Assembly (NCBI GenBank): GCA_003260075.1
Contig: QLIY01000479.1
Location: 58,087 to 122,086 of the forward strand
DNA length: 64,000 nucleotides
From: Phallusia mammillata
Lineage: Eukaryota; Chordata; Ascidiacea; Phlebobranchia; Ascidiidae
Direction of reading: 5' to 3'
A model generated the notes under the pieces. That model was not told the DNA's origin. It saw only the letters and a list, made by a program, of their open reading frames with translations, and did no database searches. Position numbers and translations under genes: made by a program. How positions within the stretch are numbered: the stretch's first letter is position 1; each line of letters begins with the position of its first letter. Of this stretch, positions 21,861-34,299 are shown piece after piece.

Positions 21861-23609
21861 TTTTTGTAAATTGTTCAGCATAGAGTTTTTGGGTTTTCGT
21901 AAACACCTTGGTTGACTAAAAACAAATTCTACTTTAACGTATAGTGTGTTCCACAAATTTGTTTATATGAGACAATATTATGTTGGTTAACGTTGATATT
22001 TTATAATTATATTTCTAATGTTAAAGAATATATTTTAGCTTTTAATAAAGATACATCCGGTACTTCTTCGCCCTTGGAACAACTAGTTAGCACTAAACAT
22101 AGAACAATACTGCAACTTTAATTTTTCCATAATTTTACGTTAAATATATTTACTGATGGTACAATATGGTCAGTTTCCAACGCTAATAGTTCCTTAACAT
22201 CAGCTGCGGTGTTTATTGAAAAAACCTTCAGGCCATAAAACGTAACATAAAATATAATTCCTGTGCTGACAGATTTACCGCTGGGTGGCGCTAATAAGCT
22301 TACATTCCGAAGTGACCGATTATTTGTTGCTGGCAATTGTAGCTGTCTGTTAACGCGTCGGCCGCTTGAGATAGTTTACATTTATGCCCACAACAAACTG
22401 GCGGCTCGGGTTGTTTAAGCCTAATGCGGCTCAATGCTAGGGGGTGGGGCAAAAATTTAACGAGAAAAATATTTATGTCGAAATCTGGGTTGCCTAAAAA
22501 CGCTTTTGCAGTCAGTGTTACTATGAGCATTATTGTTTATTACATTTTGCCTGACTTAATTTTACACGATTAATAACTTGACATCAAAAGTGGACGCCAA
22601 TTTCCATTACCATTATAAAGCCTTTTCGTTTTTCAAAACTTTTTGACTCGCTTTTATGGAAATCAATCGGTTTACAATTGTCCAGTAACTCCTTTTTTGG
22701 GTTTCTATATTTTTATGGAGCAATTTATAATTTGACAGAAACCGTTTTGGGCATTTCATATCTTTCATGTCATGTGGTATATATTTGTGGATGAAAAAAC
22801 TACCGAAAAAAACGAAACAAAATTCCAGTCGAGTCGTTTTAGAGGCCGAATTAAGGTTGACTTCTGCTATATTGGGATTTTCAAGTGTTCCGCGGCCCAA
22901 TTAACACATTTACATCTGTTGATTAGACTCTGACTCACTACATTCGCTGTCCACCTCACAAATGTGAGCTTCCCAAATATAGATCAAGGCTAAAAATGAT
23001 TCGCCCACTTGTTTCATCTGCTAAAATCGGAAGTGACGCAAAACATACGTAACAATGTGGTTTGTTGTAAAATAATGCGGAAATGGAATATAGTTTTTTT
23101 GGGTTGTTGTATGATTTTGAAATGAAAAATTTTTACGCAGTGAAAACACCAAAAAGAATTTGATCAAAAAACAAAATTTAAAGGATTGAAAATAAATATT
23201 AATTTAGCGCAACAAATGTGGTGTGGAGATGCTTTGGACTTGGCCGAAAATTTTGGAAAAACCCGAATTCGCTTTTCGTTTGCAAGTTGGGCAATTTGCG
23301 GATCAAGAATTTGAAAGGTGTGATCGACAATTTGTTTCGAAATTTTTACTTCAAAGCAAAGACCGACACCTCGCCCAAAGCAAGCTGAATCCGCGTGAGA
23401 AAGAATCGCGGTATTCTGTTCGAAAACTCATGAATTCGCGCGACGCTCGATCCCGACAAGTGCGCGCTTCAATTATCGAATTTTAATTATTATGTCGTCA
23501 CAAGCACCGCTTAAGCGCAGTCGCGAATTTCGAACATGAAATAGCGAAAGCTGGTTTGAAAAAATCGCGCCATTTTAATTGTTACAATACTAGAACAAAG
23601 ATGACTTAC

Positions 23610-23868
23610 CAGTGTTGAGTAATAAGGTGAGTGTTCGATTCCGCTTCCTCCGTAGTGTGGCGTCATAAGGGTCGGCGTCGCTGCAACGGCCCCGGGAACA
23701 GATCCATAATTTGTCGGCGACGCCAGCGCCGAAGAACCGGGCTGTGGCGCGTACATATTAAGCCCCGGTAATTCCGACTGCATTCTGCCGGGAATCAGGC
23801 ACCCCTCGCCTGTCGAATACGAGAAAACTGTCTGTGCTCCGTTGCCAGCTCCTTGGCCTGTGCTCACT

Positions 23869-23951
<83 letters not shown>

Positions 23952-23963
23952 AAGGCCCAGGGG
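23610..23963 (-). CDS. Irx: Irx N-terminal coding exon, interrupted by a gap run
   Basis: The readable part, after the 79-base run at 23871-23949, is rich in Ser, Gly, Pro, Ala and Tyr, contains stretches such as YSTGEGCLIPGRMQSELPGL, and ends HSPYYSTL. It fits the low-complexity, tyrosine-spotted region before the homeodomain of Irx proteins. The 3' end is a strong donor (CTG then gtaagt) at 23610, phase 0, and joins the next exon's phase-0 acceptor at 18593. The 5' boundary at 23963 is a predicted acceptor (a T-rich tract ending ttcctcag). Because the run follows within 14 bases, the frame before it is unknown and an upstream extension of the exon cannot be excluded. The start codon is not in this exon as drawn. 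I assign it to Irx from splice phase, strand, position and composition rather than from a conserved domain. Confidence 0.72.
23871..23949. other. 79-base G run inside the Irx N-terminal exon, probable masked gap
   Basis: It separates the predicted acceptor at 23963 from the readable coding block and hides the frame between them. Confidence 0.82.
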
Positions 23964-25447
23964 CTGAGGAATTAACATCATATAGAAGCTTGTTAGAATC
24001 GGACGCAGGCTTTGCGTTTTCCAAAAAAATATTCCGATACAAATTAAGTCCAAATCAGGAAAAACCCTGCGCTGCTAAAAAAACGCCTGCAAAATAAATC
24101 GAATAAAACTCTGACTTTTAACATTGGTTGCCTGAACGCAGTGCGCTACTGCTATTAGAGAATGAATCTGATTTGAAATTGTCGTTACGGCGACAGAGGG
24201 AAGTCTGCAAATCGAGAGAAACCAAAAAAAGCCTCTCACGCACCAACTCTCTCTTTCTCTCGCTTTGTGCAAAAAGAGAAAAAGGCAGCGTGGCGCTCTC
24301 TCTCTTTTCTTGCCTCACAATTTTGATTCACCGATTTTTTAATCGCTCTGACTAAAACAGACGAAGCTAATTGTAGAATCGCGAACGCGACTTTTATGAA
24401 ATATTCTGTTTTTTTAACTTAGATATTCACACTAGTTTAAATGTCGATAAAATTTGGTGTACCACAAACACTAAATTGAAATTCATAAAGATTTGGTAAA
24501 ATGTTACTAAATAGTCAAATACACCATTCCAATACATATTTGATAATGTTACTTTTTAACGCAACTCTCTTTGGTAACAGATCTCAATAAAGTAAAAAAT
24601 ATATCTCAAAATAAACGTTTTCAAAGCATATTTTAAAGCCACCATTTGATTGTGATTTTGCACCATTTAAATCTGACAACAAATTACTGAATACTGTTGA
24701 AGTCAGAGATAAGCGGACCAAGTGTTTGTAATTCGATTTCAACACGTAAAACTCAATAGCAAAAAAGGGGCCGTGCTTAAATTTTTTCAACTTTTTCAGA
24801 CACTACCTGAACACTTCTATTAATGTCACACATTAGCAGACAAAATTTCGAATTTAACACGTGACAGAAAAAAGTATTTTTTCATGTTTTCAGACACTGA
24901 CTGTATTCATAAAAACCAAACGAACTTGTTTAAACCAAAGCGATTCACGCAGACCAAAAACGCAAAGCCAGATTGTTCATGGAAACTTTGCAGCAGTGTG
25001 CACCGCTAATATACCAAGATTTGTCACCGCAGAGTAATGGCTTTTAATTAAAACTTGGTGATTTCCTCGCTACGTTTACCACTAGCTTAAACTCACTTAA
25101 AACAGATAGCAATTTGCGACACCCAGACATCTTATTATCCTTATTGCTTCGCTCAATCCAACCGGCTTGGTGCGTCGGCAAAATGTTACGGAAATTCCCA
25201 AGCCTATTCCGGCCGCAGTTTTGTTAGTTTTCCCGCGGCAGGAAACACAAAAAGTTGAGTTTTACTTGAAATGAAACTAATATAGCGAACTCAAAAATTT
25301 GAACACTGGAAAAGGCATCTGGGATTTTTGGGAAAGTGTAAATGCTATAGTTTAATTGCCCAGCAGGCAAGAATATGAATCATAAAAAATATCTCAATTT
25401 TTTAGTGTTAATATTTTAATTTTTTAAATTTAAATATTTGACAGGTT

Positions 25448-25565
25448 TAACAAAGTATTGCTCATCCAGCAGTTTTTATTATAAATAATCGATTATAATA
25501 ATGTATAGGACGTCGAAACGTCGATTATTTATAATAAAAACTGCTGGATGAGCAATACTTTGTTA
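25448..25565 (+). repeat. Perfect 44-bp inverted repeat with ribozyme remnant in a 30-base loop
   Basis: The left arm 25448-25491 and right arm 25522-25565 are exact reverse complements. The loop 25492-25521 ends TATAGGACGTCGAAACGT, the 3' half of the GGCGAC-family hammerhead core, with CUGAUGA missing. To the right is the family tail GCCTGGCAGCAATAGC. Perfect arms imply a recent origin, because such inverted repeats decay quickly. Confidence 0.88.
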
Positions 25566-25676
25566 TACAGTATGCCTGGCAGCAATAGCCTATTTCATAC
25601 CTAAAGCATTTGAAACGATTATTATTCAAACATTTTCATCATTGTGTCATTAGAACATTTCACATGTTGTTGCAGN

Positions 25677-25755
25677 AGCATTTGCCGAAACGTTTGAACA
25701 ATAAAGCATGTCGCTTTTTACATCTATTTGGGGCGTTATTTTCACCATTAATCTA
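25677..25755 (+). repeat. GGCA-family ribozyme repeat, 5' truncated at an N
   Basis: The copy starts right after the single n at 25676, in the middle of stem II, and then matches TGCCGAAACGTTTGAAC and the family tail to TTTTCACCATTAA. The CUGAUGA half was lost or not assembled. Confidence 0.7.
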
Positions 25756-26085
25756 AAGAAGATGTTAAAAAATACTTCATTTTACACAATAAACAAATTT
25801 CAACATAAAATTGCCAACCAATCGTTGCCTTCTAAATGTAATCCAAACGTTCGGATTAAATTGAAAATCCGTTTATTTTTACACTCGTTGCTATATACTA
25901 GGAACTTCAGATGATTTATTCACTTATCCACCATTTTGACTATCACTGGTATTTAAGCAACCTTTACCAGCCATGAGTCATATTGTGTAACATATGCATG
26001 GGACATTTGCTGTATAAGGCCCAGAGCGAAATCCCAAAGAAGCCCACTATATAAACTTTTTCTGCTCCCAAACCGGGGGGGGGGA

Positions 26086-26414
26086 TCTTGTCCGTATGTT
26101 TAGGCTGCACTTTTATTGCCAGTTCAGCACTCTGGGAATATGCGTGTTGCCATTTAAAACACTATATCATAGCATTTTTTAGACATGAAATGCTTGTGGT
26201 GTTTATATATGTTGTGAAGTTGAACTTTCCTATTCCCGGGTATTGGGGGGGGGGGTCTTGTCCGTATGTTTAGGCTGCACTTTTATTGCCGGTTCAGCAC
26301 TCTGGGAATATGTGTGGTGCCATTTAAAACACTTTTGTAACATGTTTAGGCATGAAGTGTGGCTTATGGTGTTTATATATGTTGTGAAGTTGAACTTTCC
26401 TATTCCCGGGTATT
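26086..26414. repeat. Assembly-type duplication: 26086-26244 and 26256-26414, two G runs
   Basis: Both units start TCTTGTCCGTATGTTTAGG and end CTATTCCCGGGTATT. One G run precedes the first unit (26075-26084) and one separates them (26245-26255). There are several substitutions and a small indel. Confidence 0.88.
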
Positions 26415-26774
26415 AATAATGGCATTTTGTGTTTTTTCCGATAAGATAACGGCAACAATCAACAATCGCTTGACTTAATGAGTTCGTGATACAACTAAAC
26501 ACAAAAGTTTTTATCAGTAGTTCAATTCAGTCCATAGGAACACTAAAAAAAAACTTTAAAATAAAATTCCATGACACTGCCCTACGGTTTAATACATGTG
26601 TAATATGTCTTGTTCATTGTGGACTTTGTCATTTTATCTCTGAGATGGTGGTAAAAATATGGTTGTAAAATATTGTTGAAATAGTTGAAGTTGTGATGAT
26701 ATGTTTATGTAGCACGTAAGTTAAATTTAGTTTTTGAAATCAGTGTGTCAAATTAACGCGTATAGTAAAAAAAA

Positions 26775-26989
26775 TACCATGGAAATCTGCAAAGGGATAA
26801 ACCAAAGAAAAAACAAAGCTTTAAGCATATGTCTCCTAAACGTTGCTGTTCACGTTGTTTGATACAAGCGTTGCTGGGGGGGGGGTATTCCATCGAAATC
26901 TGCAAAGGGATAAACCAGAGAAAAAACAAAGCTTTAAGCCTATGTCTCCTAAACGTTGCTGTTCACGTTGTTTGATACAAGCGTTGCTG
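26775..26989. repeat. Assembly-type duplication: 26775-26875 and 26886-26989 around a G run
   Basis: Units share AAATCTGCAAAGGGATAAAC and end GATACAAGCGTTGCTG. There are three or four substitutions. The run is 26876-26885. Confidence 0.88.
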
Positions 26990-27783
26990 ATGTTTGGATT
27001 ATGTTTTTGCGATTAACATTATCACATGCTGTTTCATTTCACCTTTGTGCAACGCGCGTAGCAACGGAAATAGCAACAGACAGATTGTCCTGACGGTTTG
27101 TTGATGTGCGAGCCAGTGGTTGGATTATTTGTCCCTGAGATTCGGAGAATTTATCGGACAATATTGCGCACCGGTGCCACCGGCTTTGCCGCTTTTTGAT
27201 GCCTGTTTATTTCAAATCCTATCACCTTAAATTCACATTGACTAAAACTCCGGCTTTGAGAAATTTTTGTTGTTGTTGAAACATTCAAATTCAATAATGC
27301 TTTTTGTGAATTTTACTTCTTATAGTTGAGTGGTTCTCAAACCATGGTTGAAAATTTTCTCAAATTAACATTTTGTGAACATTGCCATGTACAGGCTTTG
27401 GCCGAAACCGTTCATCGTTTGATCGAAAATTCCAATTAACTTAAAAAGTTGTGGGCGGGTTTCGATACATGTTGTGCCAAAGTTAACGGTGGGGGAAATA
27501 GAAAACGCTGCAAGTCAAAGTCCAAAACGCCCGCTGACAAAACAAGCCGCAAACTTTTTGTTGAGCAACTCATCTTTGGGAAACACTGGTATTGTTGTCA
27601 GTGGGTGATAAAAAATCTCATGATTGGTTATTCCACTTGCAACCACATTTTTCTTAGTTTGTTGGCACTTTTAACTTAGTTCCGTTTTTTTATTTGTTGA
27701 CACATCGTTATCGCTTCAATATCCGATTTGATCGTTTATTTTAAGGCATTTTTAATGTCTTTTATGGAACTAATCCCTTGACC

Positions 27784-27965
27784 CAGTGTTTCCCAAAACT
27801 TTTATGATTGCAGAACACCACAAACTACATTTTTGTTTCGGCCTACTTTGCAAGCAAGAAGACAAAACATGTTTTTGAGTCAGAAACGTTAAAAAACTGT
27901 AATATATCATAACGAACACTTCACAGCGCACTTTGAAATTTCCCACGGCACACTGGTTGAAAAAC
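27784..27965. mobile_element. Degenerate hAT-like MITE
   Basis: The left end CAGTGTTTCCCAAAACTTTT is typical of hAT elements, and the right side has GGCACACTGGTTGAAAAACC, a decayed counterpart. No clean target duplication is visible. A lone CAGTGGTT-like end near 27331 (GAGTGGTTCTCAAACC) may be another remnant. Confidence 0.45.
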
Positions 27966-28699
27966 CTTTTCAACACAATAAAAATATTAGACAGGACATT
28001 AATTGTCCACTCAATATGTCGCATCTCTTGAAATCAAATGTGGGGTGTTTACCCTAAGTTGGAAAATACAAAGCTAGACCTTCTCGTCATCTGATTTACC
28101 GGTTTAGTTTATGCGGATTCAAGTACTCGGGATGATACAACGGCGCATAATTGTCAGTTTGCCAGTTTTGCGTTGGATTCAAAAACCACGAAAGTGAAAA
28201 CAGTTAAAGCGGTTTCCTACTTAGCGTGTGAGCTGAAACTACGGGATTCACCTGGAACTTATCCAACGCTAGTGTTCCTAGACAGAGGTTTAATAACTAC
28301 TTACTCTCACCGCTAAATACTCATTAAAACCGGTGAGCTGACGCTGAAAAAGCTAATTAGACATTAGGTCCCGGATTTTGGGGAAATTTACTGCGTTGTT
28401 CCAGTCAGAAATCGTAAAGAAACTCGGCAAAGGCGAGCGCCAATTTCGACAATTAATTTTATGAAATTCTCGCATTGTGATGTTTCTTTGCGAAATAATC
28501 AGGCAATTGTTCTCGGGCACTTTGTATTGTGACGTCAGCAGGAGCCCTGACACGCGATTTTGATGTTTGACTTATCGGGGAAGTTCCCTAAACAGCAATT
28601 ACAATCTGGAATAATTTTACTGGGAAAATTTTTGAGCGTCTTTTTTTACCGTTAGTCTTTTAAAATTATTTGCGGTTTTCTTGAAGCGAAAAAGCTGAA

Positions 28700-28985
28700 T
28701 TTCCTTTTTGGTAGCATTGAATTGTTTATAACGTTTCAGTGCAAGTAAGTTGCACTTATTACGTTTTGACAAACTTTGCAAACTGCAAAGACGCAGCAAG
28801 CAATTACTGTTTGTTAATACTTACGTTTTGGCACAAATATTGAAATCACAGTAATTGATTTATCGCGAGGGGGGGGGGCTTCCTTTTTGGTAGCATTGAA
28901 TTGTTTATAACGTTTCAATGTAGGTAAGTTGCACTTATTACGTTTTGGCACAAATATTGAAATCACAGTAATTGATTTATCGCGA
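28700..28985. repeat. Assembly-type duplication: 28700-28868 and 28879-28985 around a G run
   Basis: Units begin TTCCTTTTTGGTAGCATTG and end ATTGATTTATCGCGA. The second lacks about 60 bases present in the first, as an allelic indel would. The run is 28869-28878. Confidence 0.87.
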
Positions 28986-29680
28986 TAACTTTTTTGATTT
29001 TAATCGATTTCCCAAAAACAATTGAAACTCAGCCACAATTTTACAAAACCAAAGTCTTATGACAACCAGCCTAATATGGTCCTAATATGACAAGCTGTTA
29101 TCAAGTTGAACATCTCAGCAAATTTGCAATTACAACTAAATAAACATTGCAAATTTAAAAAATATAATACAGCAATAAAATACAACAGCAATATTTGCAC
29201 GAGTCCACTCACCTCTGCAACTTACGGCCTGATTGCAGCGTTCTGTCGTTTTCCCGTCTCTGCGTTGCGAGATATAATCCACACCTCACCGCAAAAATGG
29301 CAGATTTTTTCTGCAAAAAGAATTTAAAATATCAGTTTTGTGCAGGTTTACGTTCGAGCAATAACTGAATCGTGAATCACTTGCGATAAGGCGAGGTTGG
29401 GACCACGGAAGGGGCTATTCCCAGTTCGACGTCCGCTGATAATACTCTGTGATATTTACGCTTTGCTATTGCGTCGAAATGTCACACGTGCCAACGGTTT
29501 ATGCAGCGTCAAGCTCGCTTGCTGTTTGCAGTAGACACAAGCAACACGCAAGCAACCCTGTGTGTGGCTCCGTGAAAGTTAATGCAAGCTAAAGCGGTTT
29601 TACTCTATTTCCGTTTATTTCGTTAGTTATTTCTTCCATTGATTTTTTATGTGTTTGCATACACAAGCGCCATGGATGAA

Positions 29681-29945
29681 CTGAGGACCACTGTCAGCAA
29701 CATTAGATGTGCACGCTGTGGCCACACACTAGTTTATGCGCAGCATAGCTTTTTTGTATCCGGGCATGCACACAAGCACACTGAGGACCACTGTCAGCAA
29801 CATTAGATGTGCACGCTGTGGTCACACACTAGTTTATGCGCAGCATAGCTTTTTTGTATCCGGGCATGCACACAAGCTCCCTGAGAACACTGAGGACCAC
29901 TGTGAGCAACATTAGATGTGCGCGCTGTGGTCACACACCATTTTG
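29681..29945. repeat. Tandem repeat, about 100-bp unit, 2.5 copies
   Basis: Units start with CTGAGGACCACTGT at 29681, 29781 and 29890. They contain AACATTAGATGTGC and GCATGCACACAAG. Unlike the assembly duplicates in this window there is no G run between units, so this looks like a real tandem array. An inverted dispersed copy lies at 44335-44475. Confidence 0.85.
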
Positions 29946-30105
29946 CACATGAAAATCTGTGCACTCAATGAAATGTGTGCTACCACACAAGGGCGCAGTT
30001 TCGAGGACAGAGCATTGAATATAAACTCAGGGATTTAATTCGAATGCCATTTTTTTTTCATTGTTGAACGATTTGCAAGTTTTGAAACGGAACTTTCTTT
30101 TTCGA

Positions 30106-30355
30106 TTAAGTAAAACAAATTTTAAGTTTCATGTAAAATGACAAACAGCGTCGCATGCATTTTTCACTGATTGTAATTTATAATTTTTGTTGGTAGAAAT
30201 TTAGTAACAATTATCAACTGTTCCAGGGGGGGGGGATAAGTAAAACAAATTTTAAGTTTTATGTAAAATGACAAACAGCGTCGTATGCATTTGTCACTGA
30301 TTGTAAGTTATAATTTTTGTTGGTAGAAATTTAGTAACAATTATCAACTGTTCCA
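30106..30355. repeat. Assembly-type duplication: 30106-30225 and 30236-30355 around a G run
   Basis: Units begin TAAGTAAAACAAATTTTAAG and end TATCAACTGTTCCA, with four single-base differences. The run is 30226-30235. Confidence 0.88.
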
Positions 30356-30718
30356 TATGCAGTCGATGAATAAGTTTTTGCCCCAGGCTCAAACTTTTGC
30401 AACTGTCGATAAACTTTCAAAAACAAACCGTGATTTGTGGAAGGAAAATGTTAATGAATAAACAATCATGCGGATTGTTATTTCCAGTTCTTAGAATTCG
30501 AGGAAATCTGCAGCTATGAACTTTTCCAGACATAAACTTATCTTTTTTAATTAATTCCGGCCCAACAAGCCAGTGTACTTTGAATACATGCCGCATTCGC
30601 TCATTTTTATTTTCATGTTTCTGCTAATTCAATAGTCTTGGCAATTTCCTAATTGATACATTGCAGAGTATTTTGGGGGAAAGGTAAAAAACGAAAAATT
30701 GCAAACTGTTTTCATACC

Positions 30719-30759
30719 TGACGTCATAATTAGTGCAACACACCCTTTTTGTGACGTCA
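30719..30759. promoter_or_regulatory. Pair of TGACGTCA palindromes
   Basis: TGACGTCA stands at 30719 and 30752, with a near match (TATGACGTAA) at 30771. No gene start is seen beside them. Confidence 0.3.
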
Positions 30760-30902
30760 TGTCCCGCAATTATGACGTAATGTTGCACCTTAGCTTACGT
30801 GTAAAGCGTTTTTTTTGTTTTTTTAAACATTGTTTTATTCCTGTTCTGTTGACAATAAGCTCTTGTGGGCCTATGTGCAGAATACATTTTAAGATTTAAA
30901 TA

Positions 30903-30941
30903 TTGCACACTGTTTCGACCTATAAGGTTTCATCAGTGCAG
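30903..30941 (-). ncRNA. Hammerhead-like motif, divergent single copy
   Basis: On the minus strand: UGCA, CUGAUGA, A, ACC, UUAUA, GGU, C, GAAA, CAGUG, UGCA. Stem II (ACC/GGU) and a self-complementary UGCA/UGCA stem I can form. The base at the expected cleavage position would be G, which the hammerhead rule (any base but G) does not allow, and the stem III palindrome is interrupted. It is probably a decayed or different member of the same class. Confidence 0.4.
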
Positions 30942-32569
30942 CTGGTGACAAGACATTGGTTTTATTGGTTAGCTCAGCCACCGTATGGCACTCCAGTTTG
31001 TTGGGAGTAACAGGCAAACTATTTTTTTATTAAACGTTACACAATTGCTATTGTTATCATCAGTGTATCTCTTTGAGTGGTTTAACTTAATCATTGCAAG
31101 ACCGTTAATGGCTATATTTGTTTCTATAGAAGACCTTTCGATTTTTGCACAGTATGCAAAAAAGTTTTAGGCCTGGAAACAATCTTGCAGGTACGCGGGT
31201 CTGCAAAACATCTTTGCCGCCAAAATTCTGTCACAAAAAGTTCCTTCGTTGCCATAACAATGGTCGGTTGTCTTTCAAAAACAGAGAAATAATTCGAAAC
31301 ATCCGAGCGCGGGACGCGACGGGCGATTTGGGCGGGGGATTCCCCCTCTTGTATCTGATAGTTGAATGGCAAGTTGCTCGATGGAATGCGGATTTACTCA
31401 CAAACAGGTTATGGGGGAATTCTTATGCGTGAAAGGCGCTTGATGCATGGAAATGTCAACCGTTCATATCAGAGGGGGTTCGAGCATTAAGACTTTCGTC
31501 TGGAAAGATTTTGTGGCCATCAGTCGTCAGTATTACTCTAATATGCAAATTGTTGCCCTTGCTAAACTTCGAGTGCTGCCAAATTTGAAGGTTGCCGCCG
31601 TTTTTTGATATATTTTGCATCTGGTGTAAGGAAACCGTTTTTTTGCAGACGAATAGGGTGAAAGTTAAAATTGGTTGAACACAATGTTGTAAAAATTTGT
31701 CGACGTATAAAAAAACATTTTAGTCAATTTGTGCGGAGAAGTTTTAGTGTTTTTGTGTATGTTGAACTTAATATTATTACGGTATGTTATGCAAGCCGTT
31801 TGTCAACCAGCTGCGAGCTGTAACATTCGGTAAAAAAATCTGAAAATGTTACCAACAATTAAACATAAATAGGGAAAATGCCTCAAGGTTTTTCAAGTGT
31901 TTTCTTTGTCTCAAAAATTAACGGTTTTATTATTCCTTAAATTTCTACTTATGCCAGAGTATTTCGTTCCCGCGCTTGTCAATCTGATCGGGATTTCCGA
32001 ATTCTCGAACGTCGATCGAAACACAAAGCCCCAAAACGTCACGACAGCAGTTACGTCATAATGCATCGGCTCGCGCGTTGGGGCAATTCGTCTTCGTCGG
32101 AAACAGAGAGCGCTTGTCAAAACGCGACGTGGTATAGATTAATAAAGCGCTGGACAGTTCGCCCTCGCAGCGCCGGGCTCAATAAAATTACAGCAGATGC
32201 AACCCTCTCCTTGTTGGTGTAATGTGATTTGAGCCGCACCGAGCCAGCCACGTTGCTTTGCCGCTTTCTGTTAATCGACCTCCACTTTTGGCGCGTGTTT
32301 GACCTAGAGTGACCTCGTCGGGCCGTGCCACGTGACATTTGACCCGACAGTGGTCAGGTCAGCTGTGAAAGGGCCTCGTAAAGCCTAATCGTGTTTGTCC
32401 AGTTGTCAGCGGAATCTAAAGTCCTGATTAAGACGTGAAAGAAACTTGTGTTTTTCTATTCGAATAAGGCTGTTTTGGTTTCCGTGTGGAAATTTATTGA
32501 ATTCCGCGAATTCATGAGGAATACTGAATTATTTACTACAAATGTATTTCTTCCAAACTTTTTGTTGAC

Positions 32570-32618
32570 TTTTTTTGGAGAATTCATACAATAATTTTTT
32601 TGGAGAATTCATACAATC
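32570..32618. repeat. Local tandem duplication, about 23 bp
   Basis: TTTTTTTGGAGAATTCATAC followed by AAT occurs twice in succession. It is probably polymerase slippage. Confidence 0.8.
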
Positions 32619-34299
32619 AAAAGTAATGATAAATAAATTAAACAGCCTTTTTCTGAAAAATATTGGCGCATTTTGTTCAGTTAAGAAACCGATCACGCTG
32701 GTTTTATAAGTGTTAGCCATGTTTGCATCTTCATTCGTAATCAGTTGGTTCACATCTGTATAAAATTTTATGAGAAAATGCGGTTTTTGGTGAAAAATTA
32801 TTTTTTATGGCATCTATAAGTTGTACGTTTTTTAGTGTTGACTCTTAATTACCAGAAATTTATGCCGGGGTCAATTTCTGCCGCAACGCGCGTTTGAAAC
32901 ACAACTTCTAAGGTGGTTTGGTAAAGATTAAGTCGGCTGCATAAGAGTTTACAGCGTTAAGCGAGTTTGACAAGCACCGCCCGCTAACTGCTTAATACGG
33001 ATGGATTCAAATTACCACAAACAATGGCCGAACTGGCAAGTAGTTGTGTTTTGGGGTCGGGTTTTGCATTAGCCAACTTTCTTTTGCAGCCACTCGCCTG
33101 GAAGGGAAGTTATTGGGTCAAACTCCTGTCGGTGTTCTGCTCCGTATGAGGGAGGTGAACCTCTTGCAGCGGTTTCATTCTGAAGTGTAGCTGAAGTGTG
33201 TAGTGGCTGTTAGCGGCAATCGTGCTCCTTGCTACTCGGCAAAGTGATCGAGTTCGACCGTAAAATTTGAACGGGACATGGTCACGTTGAAAATTATAGT
33301 GAAATACGTTTTAGTAAATTCCAATGATTAAAAACGCATTTTTAAAATTTAATGAATGTTCATTAATTAAAAAAAAACTAAATAGACTTACCGCGTTTAT
33401 ATGACAAAAATTATGTGACTAACGGCCAAGCAGATGCGAAAATGCTACTGTTTTTAAATATCGAATCAAGTTAAAAAAGATAGCAACGACTTTTTGTTTG
33501 AAGTTCGTTTGATTTTGTTTATGTACCATCCCGAATGTTATTCTCAAATTATTTATGCGAAAGTTCCCCTAATTTTGGTTTCCCTTTTGTTTACACGCTG
33601 CGAATCAAAAGCGGATTATTTTATAACTGTCAGTAAATGCTGCCGTTTTTATGGCTCCACAACATGAACCGACACTGAAAACCTGATTTAGACTTTCTAA
33701 TTGTGTGATGGAGTTGTTTCTTTTCAACCCAACAAAAAAGCCCCGTTCCAAAATCGTGAACAAACTGTTCGTTGTGGGAAGAAACATCCATTCGACTTTG
33801 TACGTTGCGCGGTGCACGTTGGCTTTTCGAAACCGTGGAGTGCTCCTTTATTTGGATGAGAGAAAGGTCATTGTAAACAAGACCAGGTCGGATTGAAGAA
33901 ACCGACGCCCAGAAAAACACCGAACTAACATGTTTCTTGCTTACTAATTGCTCCGCTATTTTATCTTCGCGATGACTTTTAATTTTACTTTCAAACGAAC
34001 AGTTGAACCTTTCATAGAACGCCGACATTTTAATTCTGTGTTCCGGTTCAATATCCGTGAAATTTAAGCTTGAATCATATTGGAGAGCTGTGACCACGTG
34101 TTTAACGCCTGATCACGTGACCTTATTGGACCAATTAGCATGTTATAAACTCAAGGAATTTGTTCGCAAAAACTTGTTGGAAATCATGTTTCTTTTTAAG
34201 TAACGTTCAAGGTTTAATCCAGTTTTTATGGTTGTAATGTTACTAAACTTAAAAGTTTCTATTATCTTGCGGTGATTGTTCGAATAACACCACCGCATC

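Larger units (their letters stand above)
18594..23609 (-). other. Irx: Irx intron between N-terminal and YPYD exons
   Basis: About 5 kb with two long G runs, two short-run duplications and a GC-rich island at 18740-19040. The island could be a regulatory element or an unassigned exon. The open frames on both strands of the island are incompatible with each other and match nothing I know. Confidence 0.65.
12395..23963 (-). other. Irx: Iroquois homeobox gene (Irx), partial locus, at least five exons
   Basis: This is a transcription factor gene of the TALE homeobox superclass, Iroquois class; family members bind DNA in the nucleus and pattern neural and other territories. Five exons on the minus strand join in frame with good splice sites: 23963-23610, 18593-18475, 16223-16070, 15029-14879 and 13820-12403 (or to the TAG at 12395). 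Phases agree at every junction that can be tested (0, 2, 0, 1). The assembled homeodomain has the TALE loop residues PYP and the Irx helix 3 [17 protein letters not shown], followed by an acidic stretch typical of Irx proteins. The initiator exon was not found upstream and no IRO box was found downstream. Three poly-G/C gap runs lie in the coding exons, so the full protein cannot be read. The paralogue cannot be assigned. Confidence 0.93.

Noticed and set aside
29681-29945. CRISPR-like direct repeats
   Set aside because: Units are contiguous with no unique spacers, and the genome is animal. It is an ordinary tandem repeat.
33630-34097. 155-codon minus-strand frame
   Set aside because: No recognisable domain, and AT-rich codons like the flanks. 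Kept as chance, although it is the longest such frame in this flank.
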